DNA of 64,000 nucleotides from Microbacterium protaetiae (GCF_004135285.1 NZ_CP035494.1:3224001-3288000); one strand, 5' to 3'. Shown: positions 17,585 to 28,131, counted from the first letter of the stretch. The notes: a model not told the origin generated them from the sequence alone. A program made the numbers and translations.

Positions 17585-19399
17585 GTGCGTTTCGTGTGGG
17601 CTGTGGCCGCCTTCGTGCTCGCCGCTGTGATGATCGCGAGTGGGGTGGCCCAACGGACCCTTTTCCAGGGGCCGAAGATCGAGACCACCGCGATCGAGTC
17701 GGCCGGCTCCGCGTCGTACACCCTGATCGACGGCGCCGTGCTCAACCGGTTGCCGGGCGCGCAGACGCTGCGCGCTGCCGCCGACGGCACGGTCTTCGCC
17801 GCTTATGGACGCACCGCCGATCTGAAGGCCTGGCTCAGTGACACCGAGTACAACGCCGTCACGCTGGACAAGGACTCGCAGGTGCAGACCGAGCTCGTCG
17901 GTCCCGCAGATGCCGCCGAGGGCGACGACCCGCAGCACCGTGACCCAGCGGGTGCCGATCTGTGGCTCGACGAGTTTCAGCAGGACGACATCCTCATCGA
18001 ACCGCTCCAGCTGCCCGACACGATGAGCGTGCTGGTCGCCACGAACGGAACCGACCCGGCTCCGGCCGACCTGTCAGTGACCTGGCCGGTGCACCGGTCG
18101 ACCCCCTGGGCGGGGCCGCTCATCGTCGGCGGCAGCATCCTCATGCTCGTGGGCGTCTTCCTGTACATCCTCGGAATCCGCAGGATGCGCAGGTCGCGCG
18201 GGCCCCGCCGAAAGGCCCTGCCGCCGCTGCCCGATGCTCAGACCGAAGACCAGACCGCAGACTTGTCGGTCGAGCAGGCAGACAAGGGCGTGATCAGCGC
18301 GGGGGAGCCCGCCAAGGCCCCCGCGCGACGACGACGTCGCGCCTTCGTGGCGATCCCCGTCGTTCTGGTGGGCACATTGGCCTTCAGCGGCTGCACCGCC
18401 GACGCGTGGCCGCAGTTCGGAGGGTCGCCGACACCGACGCCGACCGAGACCGTCGTCGACACCGGCGACACGCAGCCACCCGCCGTCACCACGTCGCAAG
18501 CCGACCGGATTCTCGCCCGTATCTCGAAGACGGTCGCTCAGGCCGACGAGAAGAAGGATGCGAAACTGGCGGCGACCCGCCTTGCCGGGGCGCCCCTGGC
18601 CGAGCGCAAGACCAACTACACCCTGCGCAAGGAGATCTCGAAAGAGGCCGCGCTGAGCGCCCTTCCGGCGAGCGGTCTGAAGGTCGTCCTGCCGCAGGCA
18701 TATGAGGGCTGGCCGCGCACGGTGCTGATGGTCGCTGACGAGAAGAAAGACGACGACACCGTCGAATCGACGCTGATGATGATCTCGCAGGCCGATCCGT
18801 GGTCGCCCTACAAGCTCACGTACACCGGTCGGCTCGAGGCATCGTCGCTGCCCGACGTGGCCCCTGCCTATCTCGGTGCCACCGCCGTGCAGCCGGACTC
18901 TTCATTTCTGGTCATGCCGCCCGCCGACATCGCCGCCGCGTACGCCGACGTGATCGACAAGGGCGACAAGAGTGCGTCGGCGGCACAGTTCGACACCGAC
19001 GAAGATCCGTTCTTGAAGGGCGTCGCGACCAAGCGCAAAGAACAGCTGGCCGAGTTCAACAAGACCGCCAAGAAGAAGACCGGCAGCCTGAAGTTCGCCG
19101 CCGCGGCCGGCTCTGAGCCGCCTCTGGCGCTGGCGACGCTGGAAAGCGGTGCCATCGTCGCGGTGTCGGTGCACGAGACCGAGACGGCCAAGCCCACAAA
19201 CGACGATGCGGTCATCAAGCTCGACAACAACCCGCGGGCAGAAGCACTCACCGGAGTCAAAGAGTCGCAGACGGGTTTCACCACGACCTACAGTGATCAA
19301 CTCTTCTTCTACGTGCCGGGCGTCGGATCCACCGACGCGCAGATCCGCCTGCTCGGTTATTCATCCAACATCCTCGGAGTGAAGGTGGTCAGCAAGTGA
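17585..19399 (+). CDS. Two-part envelope protein with an internal lipobox, function unknown
   Basis: 604 residues. The N-terminal third has a signal anchor (about 3-22), an outside domain and a membrane helix at 178-197 followed by a basic stretch RRMRRSRGPRRK. Residues 254-270 then look like the export signal of a lipoprotein, ending LAFSGC (Cys270), and the remaining 330 residues are a Ser/Thr/Pro linker and a folded outside domain of the DUF8094 type. It reads like a membrane protein fused to a lipoprotein. Homologues are sometimes called glycosyltransferase, for which I see no support. It overlaps the thioredoxin gene (GTGA). Confidence 0.75.
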   Translation: MRFVWAVAAFVLAAVMIASGVAQRTLFQGPKIETTAIESAGSASYTLIDGAVLNRLPGAQTLRAAADGTVFAAYGRTADLKAWLSDTEYNAVTLDKDSQVQTELVGPADAAEGDDPQHRDPAGADLWLDEFQQDDILIEPLQLPDTMSVLVATNGTDPAPADLSVTWPVHRSTPWAGPLIVGGSILMLVGVFLYILGIRRMRRSRGPRRKALPPLPDAQTEDQTADLSVEQADKGVISAGEPAKAPARRRRRAFVAIPVVLVGTLAFSGCTADAWPQFGGSPTPTPTETVVDTGDTQPPAVTTSQADRILARISKTVAQADEKKDAKLAATRLAGAPLAERKTNYTLRKEISKEAALSALPASGLKVVLPQAYEGWPRTVLMVADEKKDDDTVESTLMMISQADPWSPYKLTYTGRLEASSLPDVAPAYLGATAVQPDSSFLVMPPADIAAAYADVIDKGDKSASAAQFDTDEDPFLKGVATKRKEQLAEFNKTAKKKTGSLKFAAAAGSEPPLALATLESGAIVAVSVHETETAKPTNDDAVIKLDNNPRAEALTGVKESQTGFTTTYSDQLFFYVPGVGSTDAQIRLLGYSSNILGVKVVSK

Positions 19400-20340
19400 G
19401 CCAGTCCGATCCGGGCACCGTGCTGCGTGGTGCCGTCGATCTGTCGTCGTTGCGCAACCGGCCGGCAACGAGCGCGGCACCTGCGGTGGCCCCCGCAGAC
19501 GGCGCCGCGCCGGCATCCGCCCCGGGTGTCATCATCGATGTCACCGACGCGACCTTCCCGCAGGCTGCGGAGCTGTCGCGAACCGTGCCCGTGGTCTTCG
19601 ACCTCTGGGCCGAATGGTGTGGACCGTGCAAGCAGCTCAGCCCGATCCTCGAGAAGGTGGTCACCGAACTCGGCGGCCGTGTCGTGCTCGCCAAGGTCGA
19701 CGTCGACGCCAACCCGCAGCTCGCGCAGGCCTTTCGCGCGCAGTCGATTCCGATGGTGGTCGCGGTTCTTGCCGGGCAGGCGATGCCGCTGTTCACCGGC
19801 GCTGTTCCCGAAGAGCAGGTGCGGGAGGTGCTCGCACAGCTGCTGCAGGTGGCGGCGCAGAACGGCATCACCGGTACGGTGCCGATGGGGGAGGATGCTG
19901 CCGCCGAGACGCCCGCAGAGCCCGCAGTGCCGCCGCTGCACGCCGAAGCCTTCGACGCCATCGAGGCGGGCGATTACGCGCGCGCGGTGACCGCGTATGA
20001 GCAGGCGCTGGCAGAGAACCCCGCAGATGCCGAGGCGAAGGCGGGACTTGCGCAGGTGCGTCTGCTGCAGCGTGTGCGCTCCATCGATGCGACCGCCGTG
20101 CGCCAAGCGGCGGCCGCGAACCCGATCGACGTCGAGGCGCAGTTCGCTGTCGCCGATCTCGACATCGCCGGTGGACACGTCGACGACGCGTTCGCGCGAC
20201 TCCTCGACCTCTTCGCACAGCTGCCCTCAGATGCCCGCACACCCGTGCGCGAGCGCCTGCTCGATCTGTTCGAGCTCGTCGGAGACGCCGACCCCCGCGT
20301 GGGTACGGCCCGCCGTCGGCTGACGTCGTTGTTGTTCTGA
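19396..20340 (+). CDS. Thioredoxin-like protein with TPR tail (CnoX/YbbN type)
   Basis: 314 residues. The thioredoxin fold lies at about 45-150 with the complete active site WCGPCK (74-79) and the cis-Pro segment QSIPMVVAV. The C-terminal half is helical with TPR-like repeats (ARAVTAYEQALAENPADAEAKAGL). Homologues guard substrates of chaperones against oxidation in the cytoplasm; here the CxxC suggests redox activity is kept. The GTG at 19396 overlaps the preceding stop. Convergent with glgB. Confidence 0.88.
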   Translation: MSQSDPGTVLRGAVDLSSLRNRPATSAAPAVAPADGAAPASAPGVIIDVTDATFPQAAELSRTVPVVFDLWAEWCGPCKQLSPILEKVVTELGGRVVLAKVDVDANPQLAQAFRAQSIPMVVAVLAGQAMPLFTGAVPEEQVREVLAQLLQVAAQNGITGTVPMGEDAAAETPAEPAVPPLHAEAFDAIEAGDYARAVTAYEQALAENPADAEAKAGLAQVRLLQRVRSIDATAVRQAAAANPIDVEAQFAVADLDIAGGHVDDAFARLLDLFAQLPSDARTPVRERLLDLFELVGDADPRVGTARRRLTSLLF

Positions 20341-20350
20341 GGCGCCGCGG

Positions 20351-22492
20351 CTAGTCGGGGACCAGCCAGAGCACCCCGAGCGGGGGCAGCACGAGGCGGG
20401 CACGCCCGTTCGCATCGGCCGTGACTGCGCCGAGGTTGCCCACGCCGGAGCCGCCGTAGGCGGAGGCGTCTGAGTTCAGCACCTCATGCCACAGACCGGG
20501 GCGCGGAAAGTCGAGTTCCACGCCGTCGAGCACCGTACCGGCGAAGTTGCACACCGCCACCAGCATCCCGCCGTCGCCGTCTTCGCGCGAGAACGCCAGG
20601 ACATTCGGATCCCACACGGGGGCGCCCAGTCGGGTGAAGGCCGCAGCATCGTGATCCCGCGCCCACAGCGGGGGGTGCTCGAGGTAGCGGGCATTCAGTG
20701 CTGCGACGAATTGCTGCAGCTGCCGATGACTGGGCTGATCCAGCAGCCACCAGTCCAGGCTGCGGTCTTCGGACCACTCGGAGAGCTGGCCGAATTCCTG
20801 CCCCATGAACAGCAGCTGCTTTCCGGGGTGCGCCCACATGTACGCCAGGAACGCCCGCATGTTCGCGAGCTTCTGCCAGTGATCGCCGGGCATCTTCGCC
20901 AACAGGCTTCCTTTGCCGTGCACTACTTCGTCGTGGCTGATGGGCAGGATGAAGTTCTCGCTGAACGCGTACACGAACGAGAACGAAAGGTCGCCGGCGT
21001 GGTGTGAGCGGTACAGCGGATCGCGCTCGATGTAGACGAGTGAGTCGTTCATCCAGCCCATGTTCCATTTGAAGCCGAAGCCGAGTCCCCCCGCAGAGGT
21101 CGGCGCGGTCACGCCCGGATAGCTGGTCGACTCCTCGGCGATCATCGCGATGCCCGGATGCAGCCGGTACGCGGTGGCGTTCGTCTCCTGCAGAAACCGG
21201 ATGGCTTCCAGGTTCTCGCGCCCGCCGTGGATATTGGGCTCCCACTCGCCGTCGTTGCGCGAGTAGTCGAGGTAGAGCATCGAGGCGACCGCATCCACCC
21301 GCAGACCATCGACGTGGAACTCATCGAGCCAGTACAGGGCGTTGGCCACGAGGAAGTTGCGCACCTCGTTGCGACCGTAGTCGAAGATGAAGGTGCCCCA
21401 GTCCTTGTGTTCGCCGCGGCGAGGGTCGGGGTGCTCGTAGAGCGGCCGCCCGTCGAAGCGCCCCAGGGCGAAGTCGTCTTTCGGAAAGTGCCCGGGCACC
21501 CAGTCCATGATCACGCCGATACCGGCCTGGTGCAGCCGGTCGATGAGGTACCGCAGGTCGTCGGGGGAGCCGAAGCGACTGGTCGGGGCGTAATAACCGC
21601 TGACCTGGTACCCCCAGGACCCGCCGAAGGGGTGCTCGGACAGCGGAAGGAACTCGACGTGTGTGAATCCCAGCTCGCGCACATGTGCGATGAGCGGGTC
21701 GACGAGATCGCGGTATCCGAGACCCGGCCGCCACGACCCGACATGGAGCTCGTAGGCCGACATCGGCCGCGAAACCGGTGGGGCGCTCGCGCGGGCGGCC
21801 ATCCAGTCGTCATCGTTCCAGCGGTACGCCGATGCGGTGACCACTGAGCCGGTCGCCGGGGGAGTCTCGGCCCGGCGTGCCATCGGATCGGCCTTGAGAA
21901 TCCATCTGCTCTCGGGCGTGAGGATCTCGTACTTGTACACGGTCCCCACGCCGATGTCGGGGATGAACAGCTCCCACACCCCACTGGAACCCAGTGAGCG
22001 CATGGCGTGCCCTGCCCCGTCCCACGAATTGAAGTCACCGACCACGCGCACCGCCTGGGCGTCGGGGGCCCACACCGCGAACGAGGTGCCGTCCGTTCCC
22101 CCGTGTTCTCGCACGTGGGCGCCCAGAACATCCCAGAGCCGTTCGTGCCGGCCTTCGCCGATCAGGTGCAGGTCGAGCTCGCCGAGCGTGGGCAGGTGGC
22201 GGTAAGGGTCGTCAGAGGCGAAGCCCGGCCCGTCGGGGTACGTGGTCTGCAGGACATAGGGCCCCGGTCGCCCGTCGCGGCGCCCTTCCCACACGCCGGA
22301 ACGCACGTGCGTGAGGGGCACCCGATCACCGTCGGTGAAGACGGCGGTCACGGTCTCGGCCAGAGGACGCCGCGCCCGCACCGCCCAGAACGTCCGGTCC
22401 GCGGCATCCCGTTCCTCATGCAGACCGAGCACATCGTGCGGCGCGTGGTACGCGCCGTGCGCGACCCGGTCGAGCACCTCGTCGGAGATCAT
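20351..22492 (-). CDS. glgB: 1,4-alpha-glucan branching enzyme
   Basis: Adds alpha-1,6 branches to glycogen. 713 residues: an N-terminal GlgB domain and CBM48, then the GH13 barrel with [19 protein letters not shown] (nucleophile Asp), [12 protein letters not shown] (acid Glu) and [17 protein letters not shown], and a beta-sandwich C-terminus. The ATG at 22492 ([13 protein letters not shown]) overlaps the glgE stop by 4 nt (ATGA) and has AAGGGA upstream, so glgE and glgB form a coupled operon, the signature of the GlgE maltosyl-phosphate pathway. Confidence 0.96.
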   Translation of the reverse strand: MISDEVLDRVAHGAYHAPHDVLGLHEERDAADRTFWAVRARRPLAETVTAVFTDGDRVPLTHVRSGVWEGRRDGRPGPYVLQTTYPDGPGFASDDPYRHLPTLGELDLHLIGEGRHERLWDVLGAHVREHGGTDGTSFAVWAPDAQAVRVVGDFNSWDGAGHAMRSLGSSGVWELFIPDIGVGTVYKYEILTPESRWILKADPMARRAETPPATGSVVTASAYRWNDDDWMAARASAPPVSRPMSAYELHVGSWRPGLGYRDLVDPLIAHVRELGFTHVEFLPLSEHPFGGSWGYQVSGYYAPTSRFGSPDDLRYLIDRLHQAGIGVIMDWVPGHFPKDDFALGRFDGRPLYEHPDPRRGEHKDWGTFIFDYGRNEVRNFLVANALYWLDEFHVDGLRVDAVASMLYLDYSRNDGEWEPNIHGGRENLEAIRFLQETNATAYRLHPGIAMIAEESTSYPGVTAPTSAGGLGFGFKWNMGWMNDSLVYIERDPLYRSHHAGDLSFSFVYAFSENFILPISHDEVVHGKGSLLAKMPGDHWQKLANMRAFLAYMWAHPGKQLLFMGQEFGQLSEWSEDRSLDWWLLDQPSHRQLQQFVAALNARYLEHPPLWARDHDAAAFTRLGAPVWDPNVLAFSREDGDGGMLVAVCNFAGTVLDGVELDFPRPGLWHEVLNSDASAYGGSGVGNLGAVTADANGRARLVLPPLGVLWLVPD

Positions 22493-24576
22493 GACCGTCC
22501 CTTCACGTGCACGATGTGCACCGGCTCTGTGAATGCGTCCAGCCGCACATAGTTGTGGTCGGCCCAGGTCCACTCGGCGCCGGTGATCAGATCTTGCACA
22601 GGGTATTCGTCGCCCGGCGGAACGCCGAACAGCGAGGTGTCGAGGTGGATCGTGGTCTGTCGCACGGAATGCGGGTCGACGTTGGCGACCACGACGATGG
22701 TGTCGGACGCCCCCGACGAAGAAAGCGCCGCCGGAAGGTGTTTGACGTACACGAGCACGGCGTCGTCGTCGCTGTGCTGCACGGTGAGATTGCGCAGCTG
22801 CCGCAGGGCGGGATGGGCGGCGCGGATCTCGTTCAGTCTGCGCAGATACGGGGCCAGCGAGTCGCCGGATGCCTCAGCGGCGGCCCAATCGCGGAACTTG
22901 TACTCGTACTTCTCGTTGTCGATGTTCTCTTCCGACCCGGATCGTGCGACATTCTCATACAACTCGTAGCCGGCATAGACGCCATACAGCGGCGCGGCCG
23001 TTGCCGCCAGCGCGGCGCGGATGCGGTAAGCGGCGCGCCCACCGAATTGCAGATACTCGGTGAGGATGTCGGGAGTGTTCACGAACAGGTTCGGTCGCAG
23101 GAAATCGGCGGTCTCGTGCGCGATCGACGTGAAGAACTCCTCGAGCTCGGCTTTCGTGTTGCGCCAGGTGAAATAGGAGTAGCTCTGCTGGAACCCGGCG
23201 CGCGCGAGCGCTTGCAGGGGAGCGGGACGCGTGAAGGCCTCGGCGAGGAAGACGACGTCGGGATCGTCGACGGTGACGGTGCGGATGAGCCACTCCCAGA
23301 ACCACAGCGGCTTGGTGTGCGGATTGTCGACGCGGAAGATGCGCACGCCCTGTGCTATCCAGTGGCGCACGATGCGCAGCACCTCGGCGCACAGGCCCTC
23401 GGGATCATTGTCGAAGTTGATCGGGTAGATGTCCTGGTACTTCTTCGGCGGGTTCTCAGCGAAGGCGATGCTGCCGTCGGGGAGTGTCGTGAACCACTCG
23501 GGATGGGCGGTGACCCACGGATGGTCGGGCGAAGCCTGCAGCGCGAGGTCGAGGGCGATCTCCAGCCCGTTCTGGCGTGCGGTCTTCACGAAGGCGCGAA
23601 AGTCGGCCGGTGAGCCGAGGTCGGGGTGGATGGCGTCGTGACCGCCGGCCGCACCGCCGATGGCCCACGGCGATCCCGGGTCGCCGGGCGAGGCTGTGAG
23701 AGTGTTGTTCGGCCCCTTCCGGTTGGTCAGGCCGATCGGGTGGATGGGCGGCAGATAGACGACCTGAAACCCCATGTCGGCCACCGCCGGCAACCTTCGA
23801 GAGGCGGTACGGAACGTGCCGCTGCGCACCGAGCCGTCGGCGCTGCGACGTGCGCCCTCGGAACGCGGGAAGAACTCGTACCACGCGCCGACACCGGCAC
23901 GCTCGCGCTCGACCCGCAACGCCAGCTCTTCTCCCGCCGTGGCCAGCGACATCAGAGGGCGTTCTCGAAAGACCGACGCGAGCTCATCGTCGTGCACGAT
24001 GCGCAGCGCGGCCTGCGCATCGTCGGTTGCGGTGCGCAGCGCGGTGGACCAACTGCGCAGCGCCGTGCGCTGACGTGCTGGCCGGTCGGGCTCGGCGGCG
24101 GCACGCGCGCACAGTTCGGCTCCCTGCAGGGCCATGACTGCGACATCCACGTCCGCCTCGATCTTGACCTCGGCGGCGTGTCGCCAGGTCGCAAAGTCGT
24201 CGGCGTACGCCTCGAAACGAAACGTCCAGTCGCCTTCCGCGGTCAGTGCCACCTCGGTGAGCCAGTGGTCGAAACCGTCCAGTAGGGGGTGCAGCCGATG
24301 CAATGACGGGTCACCGGAAGGTGAGAAGAGCCGCAGCTGCACGCCGATGCTGTCGTGCCCCTCACGGAATGCCGTCACCCGGAAGGGCACGACCTCACCC
24401 GAGAACGCCTTGGGGCGCAGCATCCCCGATCCCGGCAGTGCGGGAGCGGGATCGACCAGAGGGATGCGACCGCTTGCCGTGCCGCAATCGTGCGGCCAAG
24501 GTGCGAGGGCACGCACCGGTATCGACGACAGGCTGCGCCACGCTGGTGCGGGCTTGGTACGAGTGCGGGATGCCAC
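22489..24576 (-). CDS. glgE: Alpha-1,4-glucan:maltose-1-phosphate maltosyltransferase
   Basis: Builds linear alpha-1,4-glucan from maltose 1-phosphate, itself derived from trehalose or ADP-glucose. The 695-residue GH13_3 protein shows [51 protein letters not shown] (nucleophile Asp) and [10 protein letters not shown] (acid Glu). A GTG start at 24576 stands 6 nt after a TAGGTT -10 box on this strand, so the message is probably leaderless. No treS or pep2 is in the window. Confidence 0.95.
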   Translation of the reverse strand: MASRTRTKPAPAWRSLSSIPVRALAPWPHDCGTASGRIPLVDPAPALPGSGMLRPKAFSGEVVPFRVTAFREGHDSIGVQLRLFSPSGDPSLHRLHPLLDGFDHWLTEVALTAEGDWTFRFEAYADDFATWRHAAEVKIEADVDVAVMALQGAELCARAAAEPDRPARQRTALRSWSTALRTATDDAQAALRIVHDDELASVFRERPLMSLATAGEELALRVERERAGVGAWYEFFPRSEGARRSADGSVRSGTFRTASRRLPAVADMGFQVVYLPPIHPIGLTNRKGPNNTLTASPGDPGSPWAIGGAAGGHDAIHPDLGSPADFRAFVKTARQNGLEIALDLALQASPDHPWVTAHPEWFTTLPDGSIAFAENPPKKYQDIYPINFDNDPEGLCAEVLRIVRHWIAQGVRIFRVDNPHTKPLWFWEWLIRTVTVDDPDVVFLAEAFTRPAPLQALARAGFQQSYSYFTWRNTKAELEEFFTSIAHETADFLRPNLFVNTPDILTEYLQFGGRAAYRIRAALAATAAPLYGVYAGYELYENVARSGSEENIDNEKYEYKFRDWAAAEASGDSLAPYLRRLNEIRAAHPALRQLRNLTVQHSDDDAVLVYVKHLPAALSSSGASDTIVVVANVDPHSVRQTTIHLDTSLFGVPPGDEYPVQDLITGAEWTWADHNYVRLDAFTEPVHIVHVKGRS

Positions 24577-24582
24577 GCCTTG

Positions 24583-24588
24583 AACCTA
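24583..24588 (-). promoter_or_regulatory. -10 box TAGGTT of the glgE-glgB operon
   Basis: On the minus strand TAGGTT is followed by 6 nt and the GTG of glgE. It overlaps a 14-bp palindrome at 24587-24600. Confidence 0.45.
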
Positions 24589-24600
24589 TCGCGCGCGATA
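24587..24600. promoter_or_regulatory. Palindrome TATCGCGCGCGATA, candidate operator
   Basis: Perfect 14-bp palindrome in the space between the divergent glgE and the gene remnant at 24631, touching the glgE -10 box. A repressor site is a reasonable guess, but CG-rich palindromes also arise by chance in this genome. Confidence 0.3.
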
Positions 24601-24630
24601 CCGTGGCGTCACCGACGATGAGGAGAAACG

Positions 24631-24764
24631 GTGGGTGTGACGCAGGAACGGTTCGACGCCATACGACGCGTGTGGGGCGACGTCGGAAGCTGGGCGGTCT
24701 GGGATGAGGCGCGTCCCGGGCGCAGTCGCTGCGGTCGATCGACGAGTACCTCGTGACGTCGTAG
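24631..24764 (+). pseudogene. Remnant of an actinobacterial hypothetical gene
   Basis: A GTG at 24631 with GAGGAG upstream begins a convincing N-terminus (VTQERFDAIRRVWGDVGSWA, then VWDEARPG), which then leaves frame at about 24717. In another frame a natural-looking C-terminus (SLRSIDEYLVTS, stop at 24762) follows at once. The two ends appear joined by a large internal deletion; the intact family, whose function I do not know, would be longer. Only 41 codons are open in the first frame. Confidence 0.55.
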
Positions 24765-24789
24765 CCGCAGGGGATGCCCTCATACACGA

Positions 24790-24817
24790 GAAAAGGGCCC
24801 CTGTCGGGACCCTTTTC
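24790..24817. terminator. Terminator between tRNA-Leu and the gene remnant
   Basis: GAAAAGGG pairs with CCCTTTTC around an inner CCC/GGG. On the minus strand it follows the tRNA by 6 nt; it could work in both directions. Confidence 0.7.
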
Positions 24818-24823
24818 ACTCTG

Positions 24824-24909
24824 TGCGCGAGGGGGGACTTGAACCCCCACGCCCTAATACGGGCACTAGCACCTCAAGCTAGCGCGTCTACCTATTCCGC
24901 CACCCGCGC
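24824..24909 (-). tRNA. tRNA-Leu, anticodon GAG
   Basis: The minus strand folds into a class II cloverleaf of 86 nt: acceptor GCGCGGG with CTCGCGC plus discriminator A, anticodon loop CTTGAGG (anticodon GAG, reading CUC/CUU), a long variable arm GTGCCCGTATTAGGGCGT, and the T arm GGGGGTTCAAGTCCCCC. The 3' CCA is not encoded. Confidence 0.96.
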
Positions 24910-25013
24910 AGGTGGATTTCGGTTTCGCAACCGAGGAACGACATTATCACGTTCTGTGTCGCCGATCGAACCCTGCGGGCCCCCGGGCGCGCCGCCACCC
25001 GCGTCCTACCCGG

Positions 25014-25019
25014 TAGCCT
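25014..25019 (+). promoter_or_regulatory. -10 box TAGCCT, leaderless start
   Basis: TAGCCT is followed by 7 nt and the ATG at 25027. Confidence 0.5.
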
Positions 25020-25026
25020 GGTCGTC

Positions 25027-26334
25027 ATGCCCGAGACCTCCGATGCGCCGCAGTTGAATGAAGTCGCCCGCATCGCACGGGACCTCATCCGCATCGACAC
25101 GACCAATCACGGTGGCGGGCGTGCGGTCGGCGAGCGCGAAGCGGCCGAGTACGTCGGCGCGTACCTCGAGACACTCGGTCTGGAGCCTGAGTTCTACGAG
25201 CCGATCGAGCGGCGCACGAACCTGATGGTGCGCATTCCGGGAGTCGATCGTGACCGCCCCGCTCTCGTGCTGCACGGGCACCTCGACGTCGTCCCCGCCA
25301 TCGCCGACGACTGGAGCATCGACCCGTTCGCCGGCGAGGTCCGAGACGGCTTGCTGTGGGGTCGCGGTGCGGTGGACATGAAGAACATGGACGCGATGAT
25401 GCTCACCGCTCTCGCCGACGTCCTTCGGGCAGGACAGCAGCCGGCGCGAGACATCGTGTTGACCTTCTTCGCCGACGAGGAGGACGGCGGGGTACGCGGT
25501 TCCGCGCTCGTCGTGCGCGATCGCCCGGAGTGGTTCGCGGGTGCCAGTGAAGCCATCAGTGAAGTCGGCGGGTACTCGATCTCCGTCGCCGGAAAGCGCG
25601 CCTATCTCCTGCAGGTGGGGGAGAAGGGGCTTCTCTGGCTGCGGCTGCGTGCACGGGGTCGCGCCGGCCACGGCAGCGGATTCCATCCCGACAACGCCGT
25701 GACGCGTCTTGCCGAGGCCGTGGCCGCCCTCGGGCGCACCCAGTGGCCGATCCGCCTGACACAGACCACGCGCGCCCTGGTCCAACAGCTGGCTGCACTG
25801 TCGGGTGCGTCGACGGAAGATCCCGACGCCCTCGCCGACCTGACCGGCCCTGCGGCGGGCTTCCTGCGATCGACGCTGCGAACCACGTCGAACCCCACCG
25901 GCGCAACCGCCGGCTACAAGCACAACGTGATCCCCGACAACGCCACGGCCACCATCGACGTGCGGGTGCTTCCCGGCACCGAAGACGATGTGCTCGCCGA
26001 CATCCGCCGCATCGTCGGCGACGACATCGAGATCGAGCTCGTGACCCGTGACATCGGGTTGGAGACGCCGTACGAAGGCCCCCTGGTCGACGCGATGGTG
26101 GCGGCACTGCACTGTCATGACCCCCAGGCGCCGATCATCCCGTATCTGATGGGCGGGGGCACTGACAATAAAGCGCTGTCGCGTTTGGGGATCGCCGGAT
26201 ACGGCTTCGCGCCGCTGCGGCTGCCCGACGGATTCGACTTCACCGGCATGTTCCACGGCGTCGACGAGCGCGTGCCGCTGAACGCGCTCGACTTCGGTCG
26301 TGCCGTGCTGGCCGATCTGCTGCGCACCTGCTGA
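25027..26334 (+). CDS. M20/M25/M40 family metallohydrolase
   Basis: 435-residue cytoplasmic enzyme of the DapE/ArgE/carboxypeptidase group. Metal ligands appear as VLHGHLDVVPA (His), WGRGAVDMKNMD (bridging Asp), FFADEEDGG (catalytic and metal Glu) and a C-terminal MGGGTDNKALSRLG in place of the usual His motif; the dimerisation domain occupies roughly 190-310 (RARGRAGHGSGFHPDNAV). It likely cleaves an acyl-amino acid or dipeptide; the substrate cannot be told. The ATG sits 7 nt after a -10 box. uppP follows. Confidence 0.87.
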   Translation: MPETSDAPQLNEVARIARDLIRIDTTNHGGGRAVGEREAAEYVGAYLETLGLEPEFYEPIERRTNLMVRIPGVDRDRPALVLHGHLDVVPAIADDWSIDPFAGEVRDGLLWGRGAVDMKNMDAMMLTALADVLRAGQQPARDIVLTFFADEEDGGVRGSALVVRDRPEWFAGASEAISEVGGYSISVAGKRAYLLQVGEKGLLWLRLRARGRAGHGSGFHPDNAVTRLAEAVAALGRTQWPIRLTQTTRALVQQLAALSGASTEDPDALADLTGPAAGFLRSTLRTTSNPTGATAGYKHNVIPDNATATIDVRVLPGTEDDVLADIRRIVGDDIEIELVTRDIGLETPYEGPLVDAMVAALHCHDPQAPIIPYLMGGGTDNKALSRLGIAGYGFAPLRLPDGFDFTGMFHGVDERVPLNALDFGRAVLADLLRTC

Positions 26335-26376
26335 GAACCCGCCTGCCCCGTCACCCCGTTTTAGCGAAAGGCGCCC

Positions 26377-27207
26377 ATGCACCTGATCGAGGCGATCTTC
26401 TTGGGCTTCGTCCAAGGACTCACGGAATTCCTGCCGATCTCATCCAGCGCGCATCTGCGCATCGTCGGGGCGTTCCTGCCCGATGCGGGTGATCCCGGCG
26501 CCGCTTTCACCGCGATCACCCAGATCGGCACTGAGTCGGCCGTGGTGGTGTTCTTCTGGCGTGACATCGTGCGCATCATCGGCCACTGGTTCCGCTCGCT
26601 GTTCGGCAAGCTGCCGCGCAACGATCCTGACGCGAAGATGGGCTGGTTGATCATCGTGGGCACGATCCCCATCGTCGTGCTCGGTCTTCTCTTTCAAGAC
26701 GCCATCGAGACCACTCTCCGATCACTGTGGATCGTCGCCGCGACGCTCATCGTGTTCGGCGTCATTCTCGGCATCGCCGACATGCTGGCCACGCAGCGCC
26801 GCACGCTGGCCGATCTGACGGTTGGACACGGCATCATCTACGGGCTCGCCCAGTCGCTGGCCCTGATCCCCGGCGTGTCACGATCGGGCGGCACCATCAC
26901 GGCCGGACTGCTGCTCGGGTACACGCGCGCTGCCGCGGCCCGCTATGCATTCCTGCTCGCCATTCCCGCGGTGTTCGGCAGCGGGCTTTACGAGTTGTAC
27001 AAGACCGTGAAAGAGCCCGCCCACGAGGTCTTCGGCATAGGCGAGACCGCCGCAGCAACCCTCGTCGCGTTCATCGTGGGTCTGGCTGTGATCGCCTTCT
27101 TCATGAAGTGGATCTCCAAGCACAGCTTCTTGCCGTTCGTGGTCTACCGCGTTGCGATCGGGGCGACTCTCATCGTGTTGCTGAGCACGGGTGTGATCCA
27201 ACCCTGA
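26377..27207 (+). CDS. uppP: Undecaprenyl-diphosphatase
   Basis: Recycles the lipid carrier of peptidoglycan synthesis at the membrane. The 276-residue protein has about eight hydrophobic helices and the two BacA signatures [18 protein letters not shown] (near the N-terminus) and [19 protein letters not shown]. The start ATG has GAAAGG upstream. In other bacteria the protein gives low-level bacitracin resistance. It ends convergent with the PAC2 gene. Confidence 0.95.
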   Translation: MHLIEAIFLGFVQGLTEFLPISSSAHLRIVGAFLPDAGDPGAAFTAITQIGTESAVVVFFWRDIVRIIGHWFRSLFGKLPRNDPDAKMGWLIIVGTIPIVVLGLLFQDAIETTLRSLWIVAATLIVFGVILGIADMLATQRRTLADLTVGHGIIYGLAQSLALIPGVSRSGGTITAGLLLGYTRAAAARYAFLLAIPAVFGSGLYELYKTVKEPAHEVFGIGETAAATLVAFIVGLAVIAFFMKWISKHSFLPFVVYRVAIGATLIVLLSTGVIQP

Positions 27208-27229
27208 ATCATCCAGCTCTGAACGAGTC

Positions 27230-28087
27230 TCAGCGGCGCGGGTCGTCGCGGCCCGGCTTGCCGTCTCCACCGCGGCGCAGGTAGCGCTCGAACTCGCGCG
27301 CGATGGCGTCTCCGGATGCCTCCGGGGAGTCCCAGGTGTCGCGGGCGGCCTCGAGCTGGTGGATGTAGTCGCTCATCTCGTCGTCCTGGGCCGCGGCGGC
27401 ATCGATGGTCGCCTCCCAGGTCACCGCCTGCCCGGCCAGGTCTCCGTGCGGCACCGATGTCCCGGTGATCTCTTCAAGCTTCTCCAGCAGGGCCAGCGTC
27501 GCCTTCGGCGACGGGGTGTGCCCGGCGACGTAGTGCGGCACGCTCGCCCACAAGCCGATGGTCGGGATTCCGGCATCCTCTGCCGCCATGGCGAGTGAGC
27601 TGAGAATGCCCACGGGACCCTCGTAGGTGGGCTTCTCCAGGTCGAGGGTCTGGCGCAGCTGTTCGTTGTCACTGCCGGCGAACACCGAGATGGGACGGGT
27701 GTGCGGCACATCAGACATCATCGAGCCGAGCGCGACGAGTCCGGTGATGTCTTCGCGCAGCATGACGTCGACGAGTTCGCCCGCGAACGCCTGCCATGCG
27801 CGGGCCGGCTCGACGCCCGTGAGCAGCCACAGCTGAGTGCCGCGCGGGCGGCCCGCCGGCCGATACACCGTGGCATCGGGCCAGTGCAGCGTGCGGCCCC
27901 CATCGGGATCTGCTCGCATCTCTGGGCGCGTGTACTGATAGTCGAAGTACAGCTCAGGGTCCACTGTGAACACCGGCTCGTACGCACCGGTCTCTTTCAG
28001 CAGCGCCGTGGCCGAAGTCGCCGCCTCGCCGGCATCGTTCCAGCCGTCGAAGGCGACGACGAGTACGCGTCGGCCCAATCCGTCCAC
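27230..28087 (-). CDS. PAC2 family protein
   Basis: 285 residues related to eukaryotic proteasome assembly chaperone 2, a fold widespread in Actinobacteria with unknown function. Visible landmarks: VLVVAFDGWNDAGEAATSA at the N-terminus, YDYQYTRP-type segment, VALGSMMSDVPHTRP and GLWASVPHYV. The GTG at 28087 has a very good AGGAGG upstream. No proteasome genes are in the window, so the name says nothing about its job. Divergent from the HAD gene. Confidence 0.88.
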   Translation of the reverse strand: MDGLGRRVLVVAFDGWNDAGEAATSATALLKETGAYEPVFTVDPELYFDYQYTRPEMRADPDGGRTLHWPDATVYRPAGRPRGTQLWLLTGVEPARAWQAFAGELVDVMLREDITGLVALGSMMSDVPHTRPISVFAGSDNEQLRQTLDLEKPTYEGPVGILSSLAMAAEDAGIPTIGLWASVPHYVAGHTPSPKATLALLEKLEEITGTSVPHGDLAGQAVTWEATIDAAAAQDDEMSDYIHQLEAARDTWDSPEASGDAIAREFERYLRRGGDGKPGRDDPRR

Positions 28088-28115
28088 TCGGTCCCCCTCC
28101 TGCTGCGCTCCTTCC

Positions 28116-28121
28116 AGGATA
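28116..28121 (-). promoter_or_regulatory. -10 box TATCCT of the PAC2 gene
   Basis: Minus-strand TATCCT about 28 nt before the GTG at 28087, back to back with the promoter of the HAD gene. Confidence 0.4.
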
Positions 28122-28131
28122 GGCGCCTCGG

